The position numbers and the translations under genes were made by a program. A stretch of 64,000 nt of DNA from BOG-908 sp965199235 (GTDB lineage: Bacteria; Pseudomonadota; Alphaproteobacteria; Acetobacterales; Acetobacteraceae): contig CBDAQU010000002.1 in NCBI GenBank assembly GCA_965199235.1, positions 2,914,001 through 2,978,000 of the forward strand, written 5' to 3'. Positions 43,976-52,543 of this stretch are shown piece after piece (positions within the stretch are counted from its first letter, which is position 1; each line of letters opens with the position of its first letter). The notes below the pieces were generated by a model. That model searched no databases and was not told where the DNA came from. It was given only the letters and a program-made list of their open reading frames with translations.

Positions 43976-44058
43976 GTAGCCCGCATCTTGATGCGGGTTC
44001 GCCTCGCAGTTGCGGTGCTCTACCTGCCAAACGGCTCCCGCATCAAGATGCGGGCTAC
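43976..44058. repeat. Nested palindromes: 22-base inverted repeat whose arms are themselves hairpins
   Basis: Arms at 43976-43997 and 44037-44058 are exact reverse complements (core CCCGCATCTTGATGCGGG versus CCCGCATCAAGATGCGGG). Each arm can also fold alone into an 8-bp stem with a 2-base loop. The spacer is 39 bases. It has the look of a REP doublet (BIME). Confidence 0.85.
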
Positions 44059-44133
44059 TCGGTGTCAGCCCTCCTGGATTGCGCCGCGCTTCATTCCGGC
44101 TACGGTGCCGATGCATCATGAGCGCCCAACACC

Positions 44134-44886
44134 GTGGAAAACCTGCTCGCCGCGATTGCCGCAAAGAAGGCCGAACTCGACCGTCTTTGTGCCCACCTAA
44201 CCGGTGGTCTCGCTAATTTCGACCACAGCCAAGACCTCGAACTAACCTACACCTCCAACGCGATCGAGGGGAACACCCTGACTGCGGTCGAAACGACGCT
44301 GGTGATCGAGCAGGGCATCACCATCGCTGGCAAGCCGCTACGCGACCACATGGAGGCCGTCGATCACATGGGCGCGCTCCACTACGTGCGCGACCTGGCT
44401 GGGCAGTCTGCCGCGCTGACCGAGTTCGACGTGCGCACCCTGCACCGGCTGGTCCTGCTGCGCTCCGCCCCCGACATCGGCGGGCGCTATGCCGATCAGG
44501 GGCGCTACGTGCTCACCAATGCCGGCCGCCGCGCGTTCCCGTCGCCGGCCGAGCTGCCCGCGCTGATGGGCGAGTTCTCCGCCTGGCTCGGCACGGCCGC
44601 GAACACGCCGGACACCGCCTTCACGGCGCATCGCCGCCTGGTGGAAATCCACCCCTTCAACGATGGTAATGGACGCACGGCACGGCTGTTGATGAACCTG
44701 GTCCTCATCCGCGCCGGCTATCCGCCCGTCGCCGTCCGCCCGGTGGACCGCCCGGCCTACATCGCCGCCCTGCAACAGGCGCAGGCGGGGCAGGGCGCCG
44801 ATGCGTTCGACCGCCTTCTCTATGAGCGTCTGGACGCGACACTCGACGAGTATCTCGGCGCTGCGCGGGACTCGATCCGGCCTTGA
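44134..44886 (+). CDS. Fic family protein (AMPylation enzyme, class II with own inhibitory helix)
   Basis: A 250-residue Fic protein starting at GTG 44134. The active motif HPFNDGNGRTAR (173-184) is complete, with catalytic His173. The N-terminal TSNAIEGN (40-47) fits the inhibitory helix pattern (S/T)xxxE(G/N), so the protein should be self-inhibited until released. Fic proteins transfer AMP, or other nucleotide moieties, to target hydroxyls. No separate antitoxin is adjacent. It is the last intact gene of the insertion, just before atpD. Confidence 0.9.
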   Translation: MENLLAAIAAKKAELDRLCAHLTGGLANFDHSQDLELTYTSNAIEGNTLTAVETTLVIEQGITIAGKPLRDHMEAVDHMGALHYVRDLAGQSAALTEFDVRTLHRLVLLRSAPDIGGRYADQGRYVLTNAGRRAFPSPAELPALMGEFSAWLGTAANTPDTAFTAHRRLVEIHPFNDGNGRTARLLMNLVLIRAGYPPVAVRPVDRPAYIAALQQAQAGQGADAFDRLLYERLDATLDEYLGAARDSIRP

Positions 44887-45002
44887 CGGCCTAACTCTTT
44901 CCGGCTTGCAAAGTCCACGTCGCTGTCCGCCTCTTGCATGGCTCGCCAGACCGCAGATTTGCCCCCAGGGGCCTCAGATGGCATGAGAACTCCCAAACGA
45001 AC

Positions 45003-45053
45003 GGGGTCTGGGGCCGACTGGCCCCAGCGGGTCCAGGGCAGAGCCTGGCCTTG
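45003..45053. repeat. Double-hairpin repeat GGGGTCTGGGG, copy 1
   Basis: GGGGTCTGGGGCC and TGGCCCCAG form one stem; CCAGGGC and GCCTGG another. A near copy with the same order is at 52411-52466. It lies between the Fic gene and the atpD Shine-Dalgarno, marking the right edge of the insertion. Confidence 0.7.
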
Positions 45054-45070
45054 TCTTTCAGGAGCAGCAA

Positions 45071-46501
45071 ATGGCAACCAACTCAACAGGCCGCGTATCC
45101 CAAGTCCTGGGCGCGGTGGTCGATGTGCAGTTCGAGGGCGACCTGCCCTACATCCAGAACGCGCTGACCAGCCGCATCGGCGACCGCGAACTGGTTCTGG
45201 AAGTCAGCCAGGAGCTGGGCGAGCGCACCGTGCGCTGCATCGCCATGGACAGCACCGACGGCATGGTGCGTGGCCAGGCGGTCAGCGACACCGGCGCACC
45301 GATCACCGTGCCGGTCGGGCCGGAAACGCTCGGCCGCATCCTCAACGTGATCGGCGAGCCGATCGACGAGCGTGGGCCGGTCGGCGCTACCCGCCACATG
45401 CCGATCCATCGCAGCGCCCCCTCTTTCGAGGACCAGGCCGCCGCCGTCGAGGTTCTGGTGACGGGCATCAAGGTGGTCGACCTGCTGGCGCCGTATCTGA
45501 AGGGCGGCAAGATCGGCCTGTTCGGCGGCGCCGGGGTGGGCAAGACGGTGCTGATCCAGGAGCTGATCAACAACATCGCCAAGGGCCATGGCGGCGTCTC
45601 GGTGTTCGCCGGCGTGGGCGAGCGCACCCGCGAGGGCAACGACCTGTATCACGAGATGATCGACGCCGGCGTGATCAAGCTCGGCCAAGACACCACCGAG
45701 GGCTCCAAGGTGGCGCTGGTCTACGGCCAGATGAACGAGCCGCCGGGCGCCCGCGCCCGCGTGGGCCTCACCGGCCTCACGCTCGCCGAGTATTTCCGCG
45801 ACCAGGAAGGCCAGGACGTGCTGTTCTTCGTCGACAACATTTTCCGCTTCACCCAGGCGGGCGCCGAGGTGTCCGCCCTGCTCGGCCGCATCCCGTCCGC
45901 AGTGGGCTACCAGCCGACGCTGGCCACCGACATGGGCGCGCTGCAGGAACGCATCACCAGCACCAAGAAGGGTTCCATCACCTCGGTGCAGGCGATCTAC
46001 GTGCCGGCCGACGACCTGACCGACCCCGCGCCGGCAACCAGCTTCGCCCATCTGGACGCCACCACCGTGCTGAACCGCGCGATCAGCGAGAAGGGGATCT
46101 ACCCGGCGGTCGATCCGCTGGACTCCACGTCCCGCTCGCTCGACCCGCGCATCGTGGGCGAGGAGCACTACCAGGTGGCGCGCGACGTGCAGCGCATACT
46201 GCAGACCTACAAGAGCCTGCAGGACATCATCGCCATCTTGGGCATGGACGAGCTTTCCGAAGAGGACAAGCTGACGGTGGCCCGCGCCCGCAAGATCGAG
46301 CGTTTCATGAGCCAGCCGTTCCACGTCGCCACCGTGTTCACCGGCCTGGAAGGCAAGTTCGTGCCCATCGCCGACACCGTCCGCTCGTTCAAGGAGATCG
46401 TGGAGGGCAAGCACGACGACCTGCCCGAAGCCGCCTTCCTGATGGTCGGCACCATCGAGGAGGCCCGTGAAAAGGCCGAAAAGATGAAGGTCCCGGCCTA
46501 G
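45071..46501 (+). CDS. atpD: F1-ATPase beta subunit (catalytic)
   Basis: A 476-residue catalytic subunit with Shine-Dalgarno CAGGAG before ATG 45071. P-loop GGAGVGKTVL (about 155-164), catalytic Glu region GVGERTREGNDLYHEM, DELSEED in the C-terminal domain, and ALLGRIPSAVGYQPTLATDM are all conserved. It is 2.5 kb from atpG, so it probably uses its own promoter or long read-through. Length is standard. Confidence 0.98.
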   Translation: MATNSTGRVSQVLGAVVDVQFEGDLPYIQNALTSRIGDRELVLEVSQELGERTVRCIAMDSTDGMVRGQAVSDTGAPITVPVGPETLGRILNVIGEPIDERGPVGATRHMPIHRSAPSFEDQAAAVEVLVTGIKVVDLLAPYLKGGKIGLFGGAGVGKTVLIQELINNIAKGHGGVSVFAGVGERTREGNDLYHEMIDAGVIKLGQDTTEGSKVALVYGQMNEPPGARARVGLTGLTLAEYFRDQEGQDVLFFVDNIFRFTQAGAEVSALLGRIPSAVGYQPTLATDMGALQERITSTKKGSITSVQAIYVPADDLTDPAPATSFAHLDATTVLNRAISEKGIYPAVDPLDSTSRSLDPRIVGEEHYQVARDVQRILQTYKSLQDIIAILGMDELSEEDKLTVARARKIERFMSQPFHVATVFTGLEGKFVPIADTVRSFKEIVEGKHDDLPEAAFLMVGTIEEAREKAEKMKVPA

Positions 46502-46505
46502 AGCG

Positions 46506-46913
46506 ATGCCCGTCACCCTGGAGATCGTCAGCCCCGCGCGCCTGGTGCTCAGCCGCGCGGTCGACATGGTGGTGATGCCCGGATACGAGGGCGACCTGGC
46601 GGCGATGGAAGGCCACGCGCCGATGATCACGCTGCTGCGCGGCGGCGTGATCTCGCTGCACGAGGGCGGAGCGGTGACCGACCGCCTGTTCGTGGGCGGC
46701 GGCTTCGCCGAGATCACCGCCGACCGCTGCACCATCCTGGCGGACGACGCGGTGCCGGTGGCCGAGCTGTCGGCCGAGACGGCGCAGCGAAGGCTGGACG
46801 AGGCCGAAGCCGCCTGGCGGGACATCGACAAGGCGGATCTGAACGCCCGTGATGCCGTTCTGGACCGGCTGCAATCCACCCGCGAGGCGGTGCGCGTGGC
46901 CGGCGGCGGCTAG
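46506..46913 (+). CDS. atpC: F1-ATPase epsilon subunit
   Basis: A 135-residue subunit of the central stalk, 4 bases after atpD. The N-terminal beta-sandwich is seen as LEIVSPARLVLSRAVDMVVM, PGYEGDLAAMEGHAPM and FVGGGFAEITADRCTILAD. The C-terminal helices (AQRRLDEAEAAWRDIDKADL) are short. It inhibits and couples the motor. Confidence 0.95.
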   Translation: MPVTLEIVSPARLVLSRAVDMVVMPGYEGDLAAMEGHAPMITLLRGGVISLHEGGAVTDRLFVGGGFAEITADRCTILADDAVPVAELSAETAQRRLDEAEAAWRDIDKADLNARDAVLDRLQSTREAVRVAGGG

Positions 46914-47093
46914 CGCGCACCCGGCGGCCCACCGCCAGCCTCAGGTTTGCCGGCCTGCACCCGTGGCTCCAGGGCAACAGCCGATGCCGGTGAGACAGCC
47001 CGAGTGCTTGCGGCGCGGCGCAGGCGGGGTATGCCTAAACGGTCACGTGCAGATGTGCGCCCGGCAGGGCCGTTCGATGAGTAAATCTAGTCT

Positions 47094-47945
47094 ATGAAGC
47101 ATTGGTTGATTGAGGATGTCGGCTGGGACAAGTTCGATCCCGGCAGCGTCGATCCGGAGATCGTGGCGCTGGTCAAGGCGGCGGCGCTGGTGGAACGCAA
47201 CGGCGTCGATTACGGCACCTACCTGAACCGGGTGTTCGACAACGACCCCGATTTCTGCGCCGCAGCCGACCGCTGGTCGGTCGAGGAGGTGCAGCACGGC
47301 GACACGCTGGGCCGCTGGGCCATGCTCGCCGATCCCGGCTGGGATTTCGAGGCCGCCTTCCACCGCTACAAGACGGGATACCACCTCCCGCTCCTGGACG
47401 CCGACCTCTCCGTCAGGGGATCGCGCACCGGCGAGCTGATCGCCCGCTGCATGGTCGAGTCCGGCACGTCGAGCTACTATTCGGCGTTGGGAGACGCCGC
47501 GCGGGAGCCCGTGCTGCAGGACATCTGCCGGCTGATCGCGGCCGACGAGTTCCGCCACTTCAAGCTGTTCTACGACCACATGAAACGTTACCTCAAGCGC
47601 GAGCGCATCGGGCTGATGCAACGCATGCGCATCGCCCTCAGCCGCATCGGCGAGAGCGAGGATGACGAGCTGGCCTACGCCTTCTACTGCGGCAACACCC
47701 CGCCCGGCGCCGCCTACCGGCACGAGCAGTTCATCGCCGGCTACATGGCGCGCACGATGACGATGTACCGCTACCGGCACCTCGAGCGCGCAGTCGGCAT
47801 GATCCTCAAGGCGATCGGCCTGCCGCCGCGTGGCCGCCTCTCCGCTGCCGCCGCCCGCGGCGCCTGGTGGCTGATGTGCAAACGCCGGGACAAGTTCAGG
47901 CGAGTCGTCCGCAGCAGCGAAACAGGGCGCGCAGTGGCCGCCTGA
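47094..47945 (+). CDS. Ferritin-like diiron protein (acyl-ACP-desaturase-like fold)
   Basis: A 283-residue soluble helical protein. Diiron ligands are in classic order: a possible helix-1 Glu34, Glu65xxHis68 (WSVEEVQHGD), Glu122 (ARCMVESGTSSYY), and Glu152xxHis155 (AADEFRHFKLF). This pattern fits ferritin-like oxygenases or desaturases. The C-terminus is basic (KRRDKFRRVVRSS), perhaps peripheral to the membrane. It follows atpC by 180 bases in the same direction. The substrate is unknown. Confidence 0.8.
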   Translation: MKHWLIEDVGWDKFDPGSVDPEIVALVKAAALVERNGVDYGTYLNRVFDNDPDFCAAADRWSVEEVQHGDTLGRWAMLADPGWDFEAAFHRYKTGYHLPLLDADLSVRGSRTGELIARCMVESGTSSYYSALGDAAREPVLQDICRLIAADEFRHFKLFYDHMKRYLKRERIGLMQRMRIALSRIGESEDDELAYAFYCGNTPPGAAYRHEQFIAGYMARTMTMYRYRHLERAVGMILKAIGLPPRGRLSAAAARGAWWLMCKRRDKFRRVVRSSETGRAVAA

Positions 47946-47946
47946 C

Positions 47947-48113
47947 AGAGCAAATCACGCGGGCTGGGACAGCCGGAGTGACAGGACTGCTCGTCAAGAC
48001 GACGGCCAGAGCCTGATCGCTTCTGGTAGCCGAAGCGATCAGGCTCTGGCTCTTTGTTTTGGCCAGCATGTTTATCGTGGTCGGGGATCAACCTGAAGCG
48101 ATCATGCCCTAGA
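47947..48113. repeat. Composite interspersed element (family A hairpin plus inverted family B)
   Basis: 47947-47992 is a variant of the family A hairpin (AGAGCAAATCACGCGGGCTG...). 48008-48047 is a perfect 16-bp hairpin AGAGCCTGATCGCTTC / GAAGCGATCAGGCTCT with an 8-base loop. 48048-48113 is the family B body in inverse orientation. It lies in the gap after the diiron protein gene. Confidence 0.85.
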
Positions 48114-48157
48114 CCGCTCTGACGTCCGCCAACTCGCCGAAACTCTGCGGGACCGGT

Positions 48158-48634
48158 TTAGGCGGCGCTGCCCAGTCGCTGGATGCACGTCTTGCGACGC
48201 GCGGCCAGTTCGGTCACCACTGCGGTCTGACGCCTGATCGGCGCCAGCATCGAGCCAAGCTGCGCCGACACGCCGATCTTGAGAACCACGCTCAGCGCCT
48301 CGTGCACGCTGCCGAACTGGCCCATGTCCATGCTGGTCAGACAGCACCAGCTGCCGATCGTGCTGCCCTGGCGGGCGAAGCCCCAGCGCGACCAGCACTC
48401 CCCGCTGCGATAGACGCTGAGGAAGTTGCCCACCTCCTGTGCGTCGCCGCAGTCGCGATCGTGGATGACCATGCGGTCGTAGCCCGCCATTTTGGCGGCA
48501 TCCCGCCAATCGGATATGTCCATCCGGTCGCGCGGCGTGAAGCACGATGCAAAGGCCATGGCGGCTGCAGCAAGCGACTCATACCGCGCGAAGGAAACGA
48601 CGGTTTCCCCTGGTCTTGGTTTCAAGTCATCCAT
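48158..48634 (-). CDS. Hypothetical protein, no recognised family
   Basis: About 158 residues if started at ATG 48634 (MDDLKPRPGETVVSFARY); upstream in-frame ATGs at 48673 and 48706 exist and none has a strong Shine-Dalgarno. Features are FASCFTPRDRMDISDWRDAA, RMVIHDRDCGDAQEVGNFLS and a C-terminal ATTVVTELAARRK-like basic helix (read RQTAVVTELAARRK). No signal peptide or membrane helix. It follows the repeat element and is downstream of kdpE on the same strand, but 124 bases away, so an operon is uncertain. Confidence 0.5.
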   Translation of the reverse strand: MDDLKPRPGETVVSFARYESLAAAAMAFASCFTPRDRMDISDWRDAAKMAGYDRMVIHDRDCGDAQEVGNFLSVYRSGECWSRWGFARQGSTIGSWCCLTSMDMGQFGSVHEALSVVLKIGVSAQLGSMLAPIRRQTAVVTELAARRKTCIQRLGSAA

Positions 48635-48758
48635 AGACAACGCCACCGAGAAGTTGATGGAGACGTCTAACATAACTTTGTCGTGAGCGCATGTGATACG
48701 TTTCACACACGTGATACTCTTACGAGGCCGTCACGACTTCGTTCGTCTTTACAGTAAG

Positions 48759-49484
48759 TTACACGGTCTGGCTTAGAAGACGATAGCCGATCCCCGATTC
48801 GGTCGTGATCAAGCCTCCCGCCTCCGTCCCCAGCTTCTGCCTCAGATGGCCGATATAGACGCGCAGGTACTGGATGTCGGCGGCATGGGCCGGGCCCCAC
48901 ACGGCCGTCAGGAGCTGTCGGTGCGTGATGACGCGGTTGACGTTGCGCACCAGCAAGGCGAGCACGTCGTACTCCCGTTTGGTCAGCGCGACCGCATGTC
49001 CGTCCACCCGCACCAGCCGCCGGCCGAGGTCCACGTCCAGCGGCGGATGGCTGAACAGCACCGTGGTCTCCTGGCCTTGCCTGCCCTGCCGCAGCACCGC
49101 GCGCACGCGGGCCAGCAGCTCCCCCATGTCGAACGGTTTTTCGACGTAGTCGCTGGCGCCCTGGTCCAGCGCCCGTATTTTCTCCTCGGTGCGGTCACGC
49201 GCCGAGAGCACAACAACGGGCACGGCCGCAAACGCCCGCAACCGGCGCAGCACGTCCTGCCCGTCGATGTCCGGCAGGCCGAGGTCGAGCAGCACCAGCG
49301 AAGGCGGCCGGCTGGCCGCCATCCGCAACGCCTGCTCCCCCGTGTCGGCGCGCATCACCTCGTAGCCGGCTGCTTCCAGGGTCGGGCGGAGGAAACGATG
49401 GATCTGCGGCTCGTCGTCGACGAGCAGGATCAACGCCTGGTTCAGCATTGCGGCCGCCGGTTCGGACGGGTTCGGCGTGATCAT
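48759..49484 (-). CDS. kdpE: KdpE-type response regulator (OmpR/PhoB family)
   Basis: A 241-residue transcription factor. The receiver domain holds the acidic pair LLVDDEPQIHRF, phospho-acceptor Asp in VLLDLGLPDIDG, and Lys in YVEKPFDMGEL. The winged-helix domain ends VYIGHLRQKLGT with GIGYRLL. ATG 49484 overlaps the kdpD stop (ATGA). In the classic system it activates the kdpFABC potassium pump, which is not present nearby. Confidence 0.93.
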   Translation of the reverse strand: MITPNPSEPAAAMLNQALILLVDDEPQIHRFLRPTLEAAGYEVMRADTGEQALRMAASRPPSLVLLDLGLPDIDGQDVLRRLRAFAAVPVVVLSARDRTEEKIRALDQGASDYVEKPFDMGELLARVRAVLRQGRQGQETTVLFSHPPLDVDLGRRLVRVDGHAVALTKREYDVLALLVRNVNRVITHRQLLTAVWGPAHAADIQYLRVYIGHLRQKLGTEAGGLITTESGIGYRLLSQTV

Positions 49485-52111
49485 GGCGCGGCCGCCAGCC
49501 GGATCACGACGGACGTTCCGGGCGGGCTGCCCGCCGGCCGGTCCGGCCGGGGACTGATCGCCCCGATCGAGCCGCCCATCGCCTCGGTCAGCCCGCGCGC
49601 GATGGCCAGGCCAAGGCCGGTCCCCGGCACTGTCCTGTCGCCCCTGCGTGCCCGGTAGAAGCTGTCGAACACGTGCGGCAGGTCGGCCTCGCTGATCCCC
49701 GGTCCCGAGTCGCTGATCGTCAGGCAGACCATGGACCCCTCGCGTCTGGCCGAGACGGCGACGTGGCCGTCCGGCATGCCGTATTTTGCCGCGTTCTCCA
49801 GGATGTTCATCAGCACCTGCTCCAGCAGCGCGGGATCGGCACTCGCCTCGGGCAGGTCCGGCGGCATGTCGAGGTCCAGCCCGGCCAGGCCAGGAACCCT
49901 GTACGAAGCCTCGCGCACCGCGCCGCCCAGCGCCACGCTTTCGAGGCGAGGCGCAATCTCGCCCGTCTCCAGCCGGGTCATCTCGGTGATGTTGGCCAGG
50001 AACCGCGTCATCCTCACGATGTCCTGCTCGATGCTGGCCAGCAGGTCGCTGCGGTCTGCGGGCAGCAGCGTGTTCCAGCTTGTGCGCAGCGAGCCGGCCG
50101 CTCCCCTGATCCCGGTCAGCGGCGTGCGCAGGTCGTGGCTGAGGCTGTTGAGCAGCGCGGTGCGCAGCTTCTGGGTTTCCGCCTGCGCCTCTATGCGGGC
50201 CGCCGCCACCGCCAGCCGCACCCGTTCGAGCGCCGCAGAGGCCTGGTCGGCAAGGGCGAGCAGCGCCTGCACGAGCGGCTGGTCCAACCCCCCGGTGGGC
50301 CGCACGCCGAGCACGCCGAAGCCGCCGCGCGTGGTGCGCATCGGCACGAACCGCCAGGCCGCGCTGGGCAGCGTCGCGGTGCCGCGGCCCGCCTGTTCGT
50401 TGCGCGAGAAACTCCAGCGCGCAGCCGCCCAGCTCCCTTCGTCCATGGTGTCCAGCCAGGGCGGCTCGGCGGCGCGTATGTTGAGGTCCTCCCCATCGGC
50501 GATCAGCACGATGGCCGGCGACGTCATCTCCCCCGCGAGCCTGGCGATCTCGCTCAGCAGGTCGGGCTCGGTCGCCGGTTCGCCCAGCCGCCGGCTGAAC
50601 GCCGAGATCCGTCGCAGGCTCTCGATCCGGCCCTGCGCCGCCTGCGCCTCCAGGCGCACCCGGCTCGCCAGCCAGCCCGTGGAGGCTGCGACCCCCAGGA
50701 ACACCAGCAGCGCGATCACGTCGCGCGGGTGCGAGATCGACAGCCGCCCGACCGGCGGGATGAAGAAGAAGTTCCACGACAGGAACCCGAGCGCGGCCGA
50801 ATACAGCGCGATCGGCAGGCCCCACACCGTCGCGGCCGCAACGACGACCGCGAGGAACAGCATGCCCAGCGCCTCGTAGTCGAGCCACGGCCGCAGCAGC
50901 TCACCGGCCGCGATGACCGCACCGATCAGGGCAGGGCTCGCCGCCCAGGGCAGCCAGTGCGCGGGCCAGGGGCTGGCGTCCCGGCGGGGAACGCGCGCCC
51001 CGCTCGTCGGCACGACGTGGAGCGAGAATTCCGGCCCCTGGCGCACCAGCGTGCCGGCCAGCGTCTGGCCGGAGAAGCGCCGCCACAGCGTGGGTGCGCC
51101 CCGGCCGATGACGAGGTGGGTCACGTTGCGCGCGCGCGCGACATCCAACGTGGTCGCCACGAGCTGGCCGCCGGCGCGTATGTCCACCTCGGCGCCCAGG
51201 CTCGCCGCCATGTCCAGGGCAGGGCGCGTCGCCTCCACCCCGTCGCGACGCTCCAGATGCAGCGCCACCCACGGCGCGTGCAGCGCGTCGGCCAGCCGCT
51301 TGGCCTGCCGCACCACCGCCTCCGCGCCGGCATCCGACCCGACGAGCGCCAGCACGCGGTCGCCGGCGGGCCAGATGCCGGCCACCGCGTGGCTGCGCAT
51401 GTAGTCCAATACGTCGCGGTCCACCCGCTGCGCCGCGCGCCGCAGCCCGATCTCCCGCAGCGCGGCCAGGTTGCCCTCGCGGAAAAAGCTGTCGAGCGCG
51501 CGCGCGGCCACGTCCGGCCGGTAGATCTGGCCGTCGCGCAGCCGGGTGCGCAGCTCGGCGGGCGTCACGTCGATGAACTCGATCTCGTCGGCCATCTCCA
51601 TGACACGGTCGGGCAGGGTCTCGGTCACCCGCACGCCGGTGATGCGCGCCACGTCGTCGTTGAGGCTTTCGAGGTGCTGCACGTTGAGCGTGGCCCAGAC
51701 GTTGACGCCGGCTTCCATGAGTTCGGCCACGTCCTCCCAGCGCTTGTTGTGCCGGCTGCCCGGCGCGTTGGTGTGCGCCAGCTCGTCGACCAGCAGCAGC
51801 CCGGGGTGACGGGCCAGCGCCGCATCGACGTCGAACTCCTCCAGCACCTGGCCGCGATAGGCGATGGTCCGGCGCGGCAGCATCGGCAGGTCGGCGATCT
51901 GCCGCTCGGTGCCGGCCCGGCCGTGGGTCTCCACCACGCCGATCAGCACGTCGCACCCCTCTGCCTGGGCCCTCTGCGCGGAGGCCAGCATCTCCCAGGT
52001 CTTGCCGACGCCGGGTGCGGCTCCGAGAAACACCTTGAGCCTGCCCTTCTCGGCGCGCTTGACGGCCGCGAGGAGAGCGTCCGGGTCTGGTCGGCCGTCA
52101 ACGGTCTGCAT
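49481..52111 (-). CDS. kdpD: KdpD-type sensor histidine kinase
   Basis: An 876-residue sensor. The N-terminal KdpD domain has P-loop FLGAAPGVGKTWEML and DELAHTNAPGSRHNKRWEDV (about 27-235). A Usp-like domain follows (LALVGSDAGAEAVVRQAK), then four membrane helices (about 390-500) with SWNFFFIPPVGRLSI, a GAF-like segment, the H-box SLSHDLRTPLTGIRG, and ATPase boxes NILENAAKYG and GTGLGLAIARG. It senses potassium limitation or osmotic stress and phosphorylates KdpE. No kdpABC adjoins. Confidence 0.95.
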   Translation of the reverse strand: MQTVDGRPDPDALLAAVKRAEKGRLKVFLGAAPGVGKTWEMLASAQRAQAEGCDVLIGVVETHGRAGTERQIADLPMLPRRTIAYRGQVLEEFDVDAALARHPGLLLVDELAHTNAPGSRHNKRWEDVAELMEAGVNVWATLNVQHLESLNDDVARITGVRVTETLPDRVMEMADEIEFIDVTPAELRTRLRDGQIYRPDVAARALDSFFREGNLAALREIGLRRAAQRVDRDVLDYMRSHAVAGIWPAGDRVLALVGSDAGAEAVVRQAKRLADALHAPWVALHLERRDGVEATRPALDMAASLGAEVDIRAGGQLVATTLDVARARNVTHLVIGRGAPTLWRRFSGQTLAGTLVRQGPEFSLHVVPTSGARVPRRDASPWPAHWLPWAASPALIGAVIAAGELLRPWLDYEALGMLFLAVVVAAATVWGLPIALYSAALGFLSWNFFFIPPVGRLSISHPRDVIALLVFLGVAASTGWLASRVRLEAQAAQGRIESLRRISAFSRRLGEPATEPDLLSEIARLAGEMTSPAIVLIADGEDLNIRAAEPPWLDTMDEGSWAAARWSFSRNEQAGRGTATLPSAAWRFVPMRTTRGGFGVLGVRPTGGLDQPLVQALLALADQASAALERVRLAVAAARIEAQAETQKLRTALLNSLSHDLRTPLTGIRGAAGSLRTSWNTLLPADRSDLLASIEQDIVRMTRFLANITEMTRLETGEIAPRLESVALGGAVREASYRVPGLAGLDLDMPPDLPEASADPALLEQVLMNILENAAKYGMPDGHVAVSARREGSMVCLTISDSGPGISEADLPHVFDSFYRARRGDRTVPGTGLGLAIARGLTEAMGGSIGAISPRPDRPAGSPPGTSVVIRLAAAP

Positions 52112-52543
52112 GGGCGCAGTCTAGGCCAGACGGGCGCCTGCCGCACCCTCCGCCGCTCACCCCAGGCGTCTCGCGGTTCAGATGAGCAGAGCTTAACTGG
52201 CGTGCCTGGCCGCGAAGGCCCATCTGCGGACCGCAGCAACCCGTTACACAGGCTCACACGAAGCCTGCTAGGCCTGGTTAACCAAGCCCAGGTATTCTCG
52301 ATTGGTGTGCATTCAGAAATGACATTGCTAGAGCAGGATGCGTTTAGGTTGGCTCAACATTGGTTGGGGGACGCTGTCTCCCAAACTCCCTGCCGGGGTC
52401 AATCGGAATGGGGGTCTGGGGCTCCTGGCCCCAGTGGGGTTCCAGGGGCAACGCCCCTAGCCTTGCTGGCTCTATCCATATGCATCCCTTTCTAGAACAC
52501 CGGCCGCCCGGCGGCCGTCCGATGTGGATGGGGCGGGCAGCCT
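52112..52543. other. Intergenic region between kdpD and the efflux operon
   Basis: Divergent upstream region for kdpD and the efflux adaptor. It contains the double-hairpin repeat at 52411. A sequence near 52320 (AATGACATTGCTAGAGCA) resembles the right arm of family A repeats. No gene is supported. Confidence 0.5.
52411..52466. repeat. Double-hairpin repeat GGGGTCTGGGG, copy 2
   Basis: GGGGTCTGGGGCTCCTGGCC followed by CCAG, then CAGGGGCAACGCCCCTAG, gives two adjacent stems (GGGGC...GGCCCC and AGGGGC-AAC-GCCCCT). Copy 1 lies at 45003-45053. Confidence 0.7.

Noticed and set aside
43687..44121. Overlapping open frames around the GTAGCCCG palindromes
   Set aside because: They run through repeat hairpins on both strands and show Arg/Ser-rich composition without motifs.
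48102..48545. Second minus-strand frame overlapping the hypothetical gene at 48158
   Set aside because: Arg/Gly-rich shadow frame that runs into the interspersed repeat.
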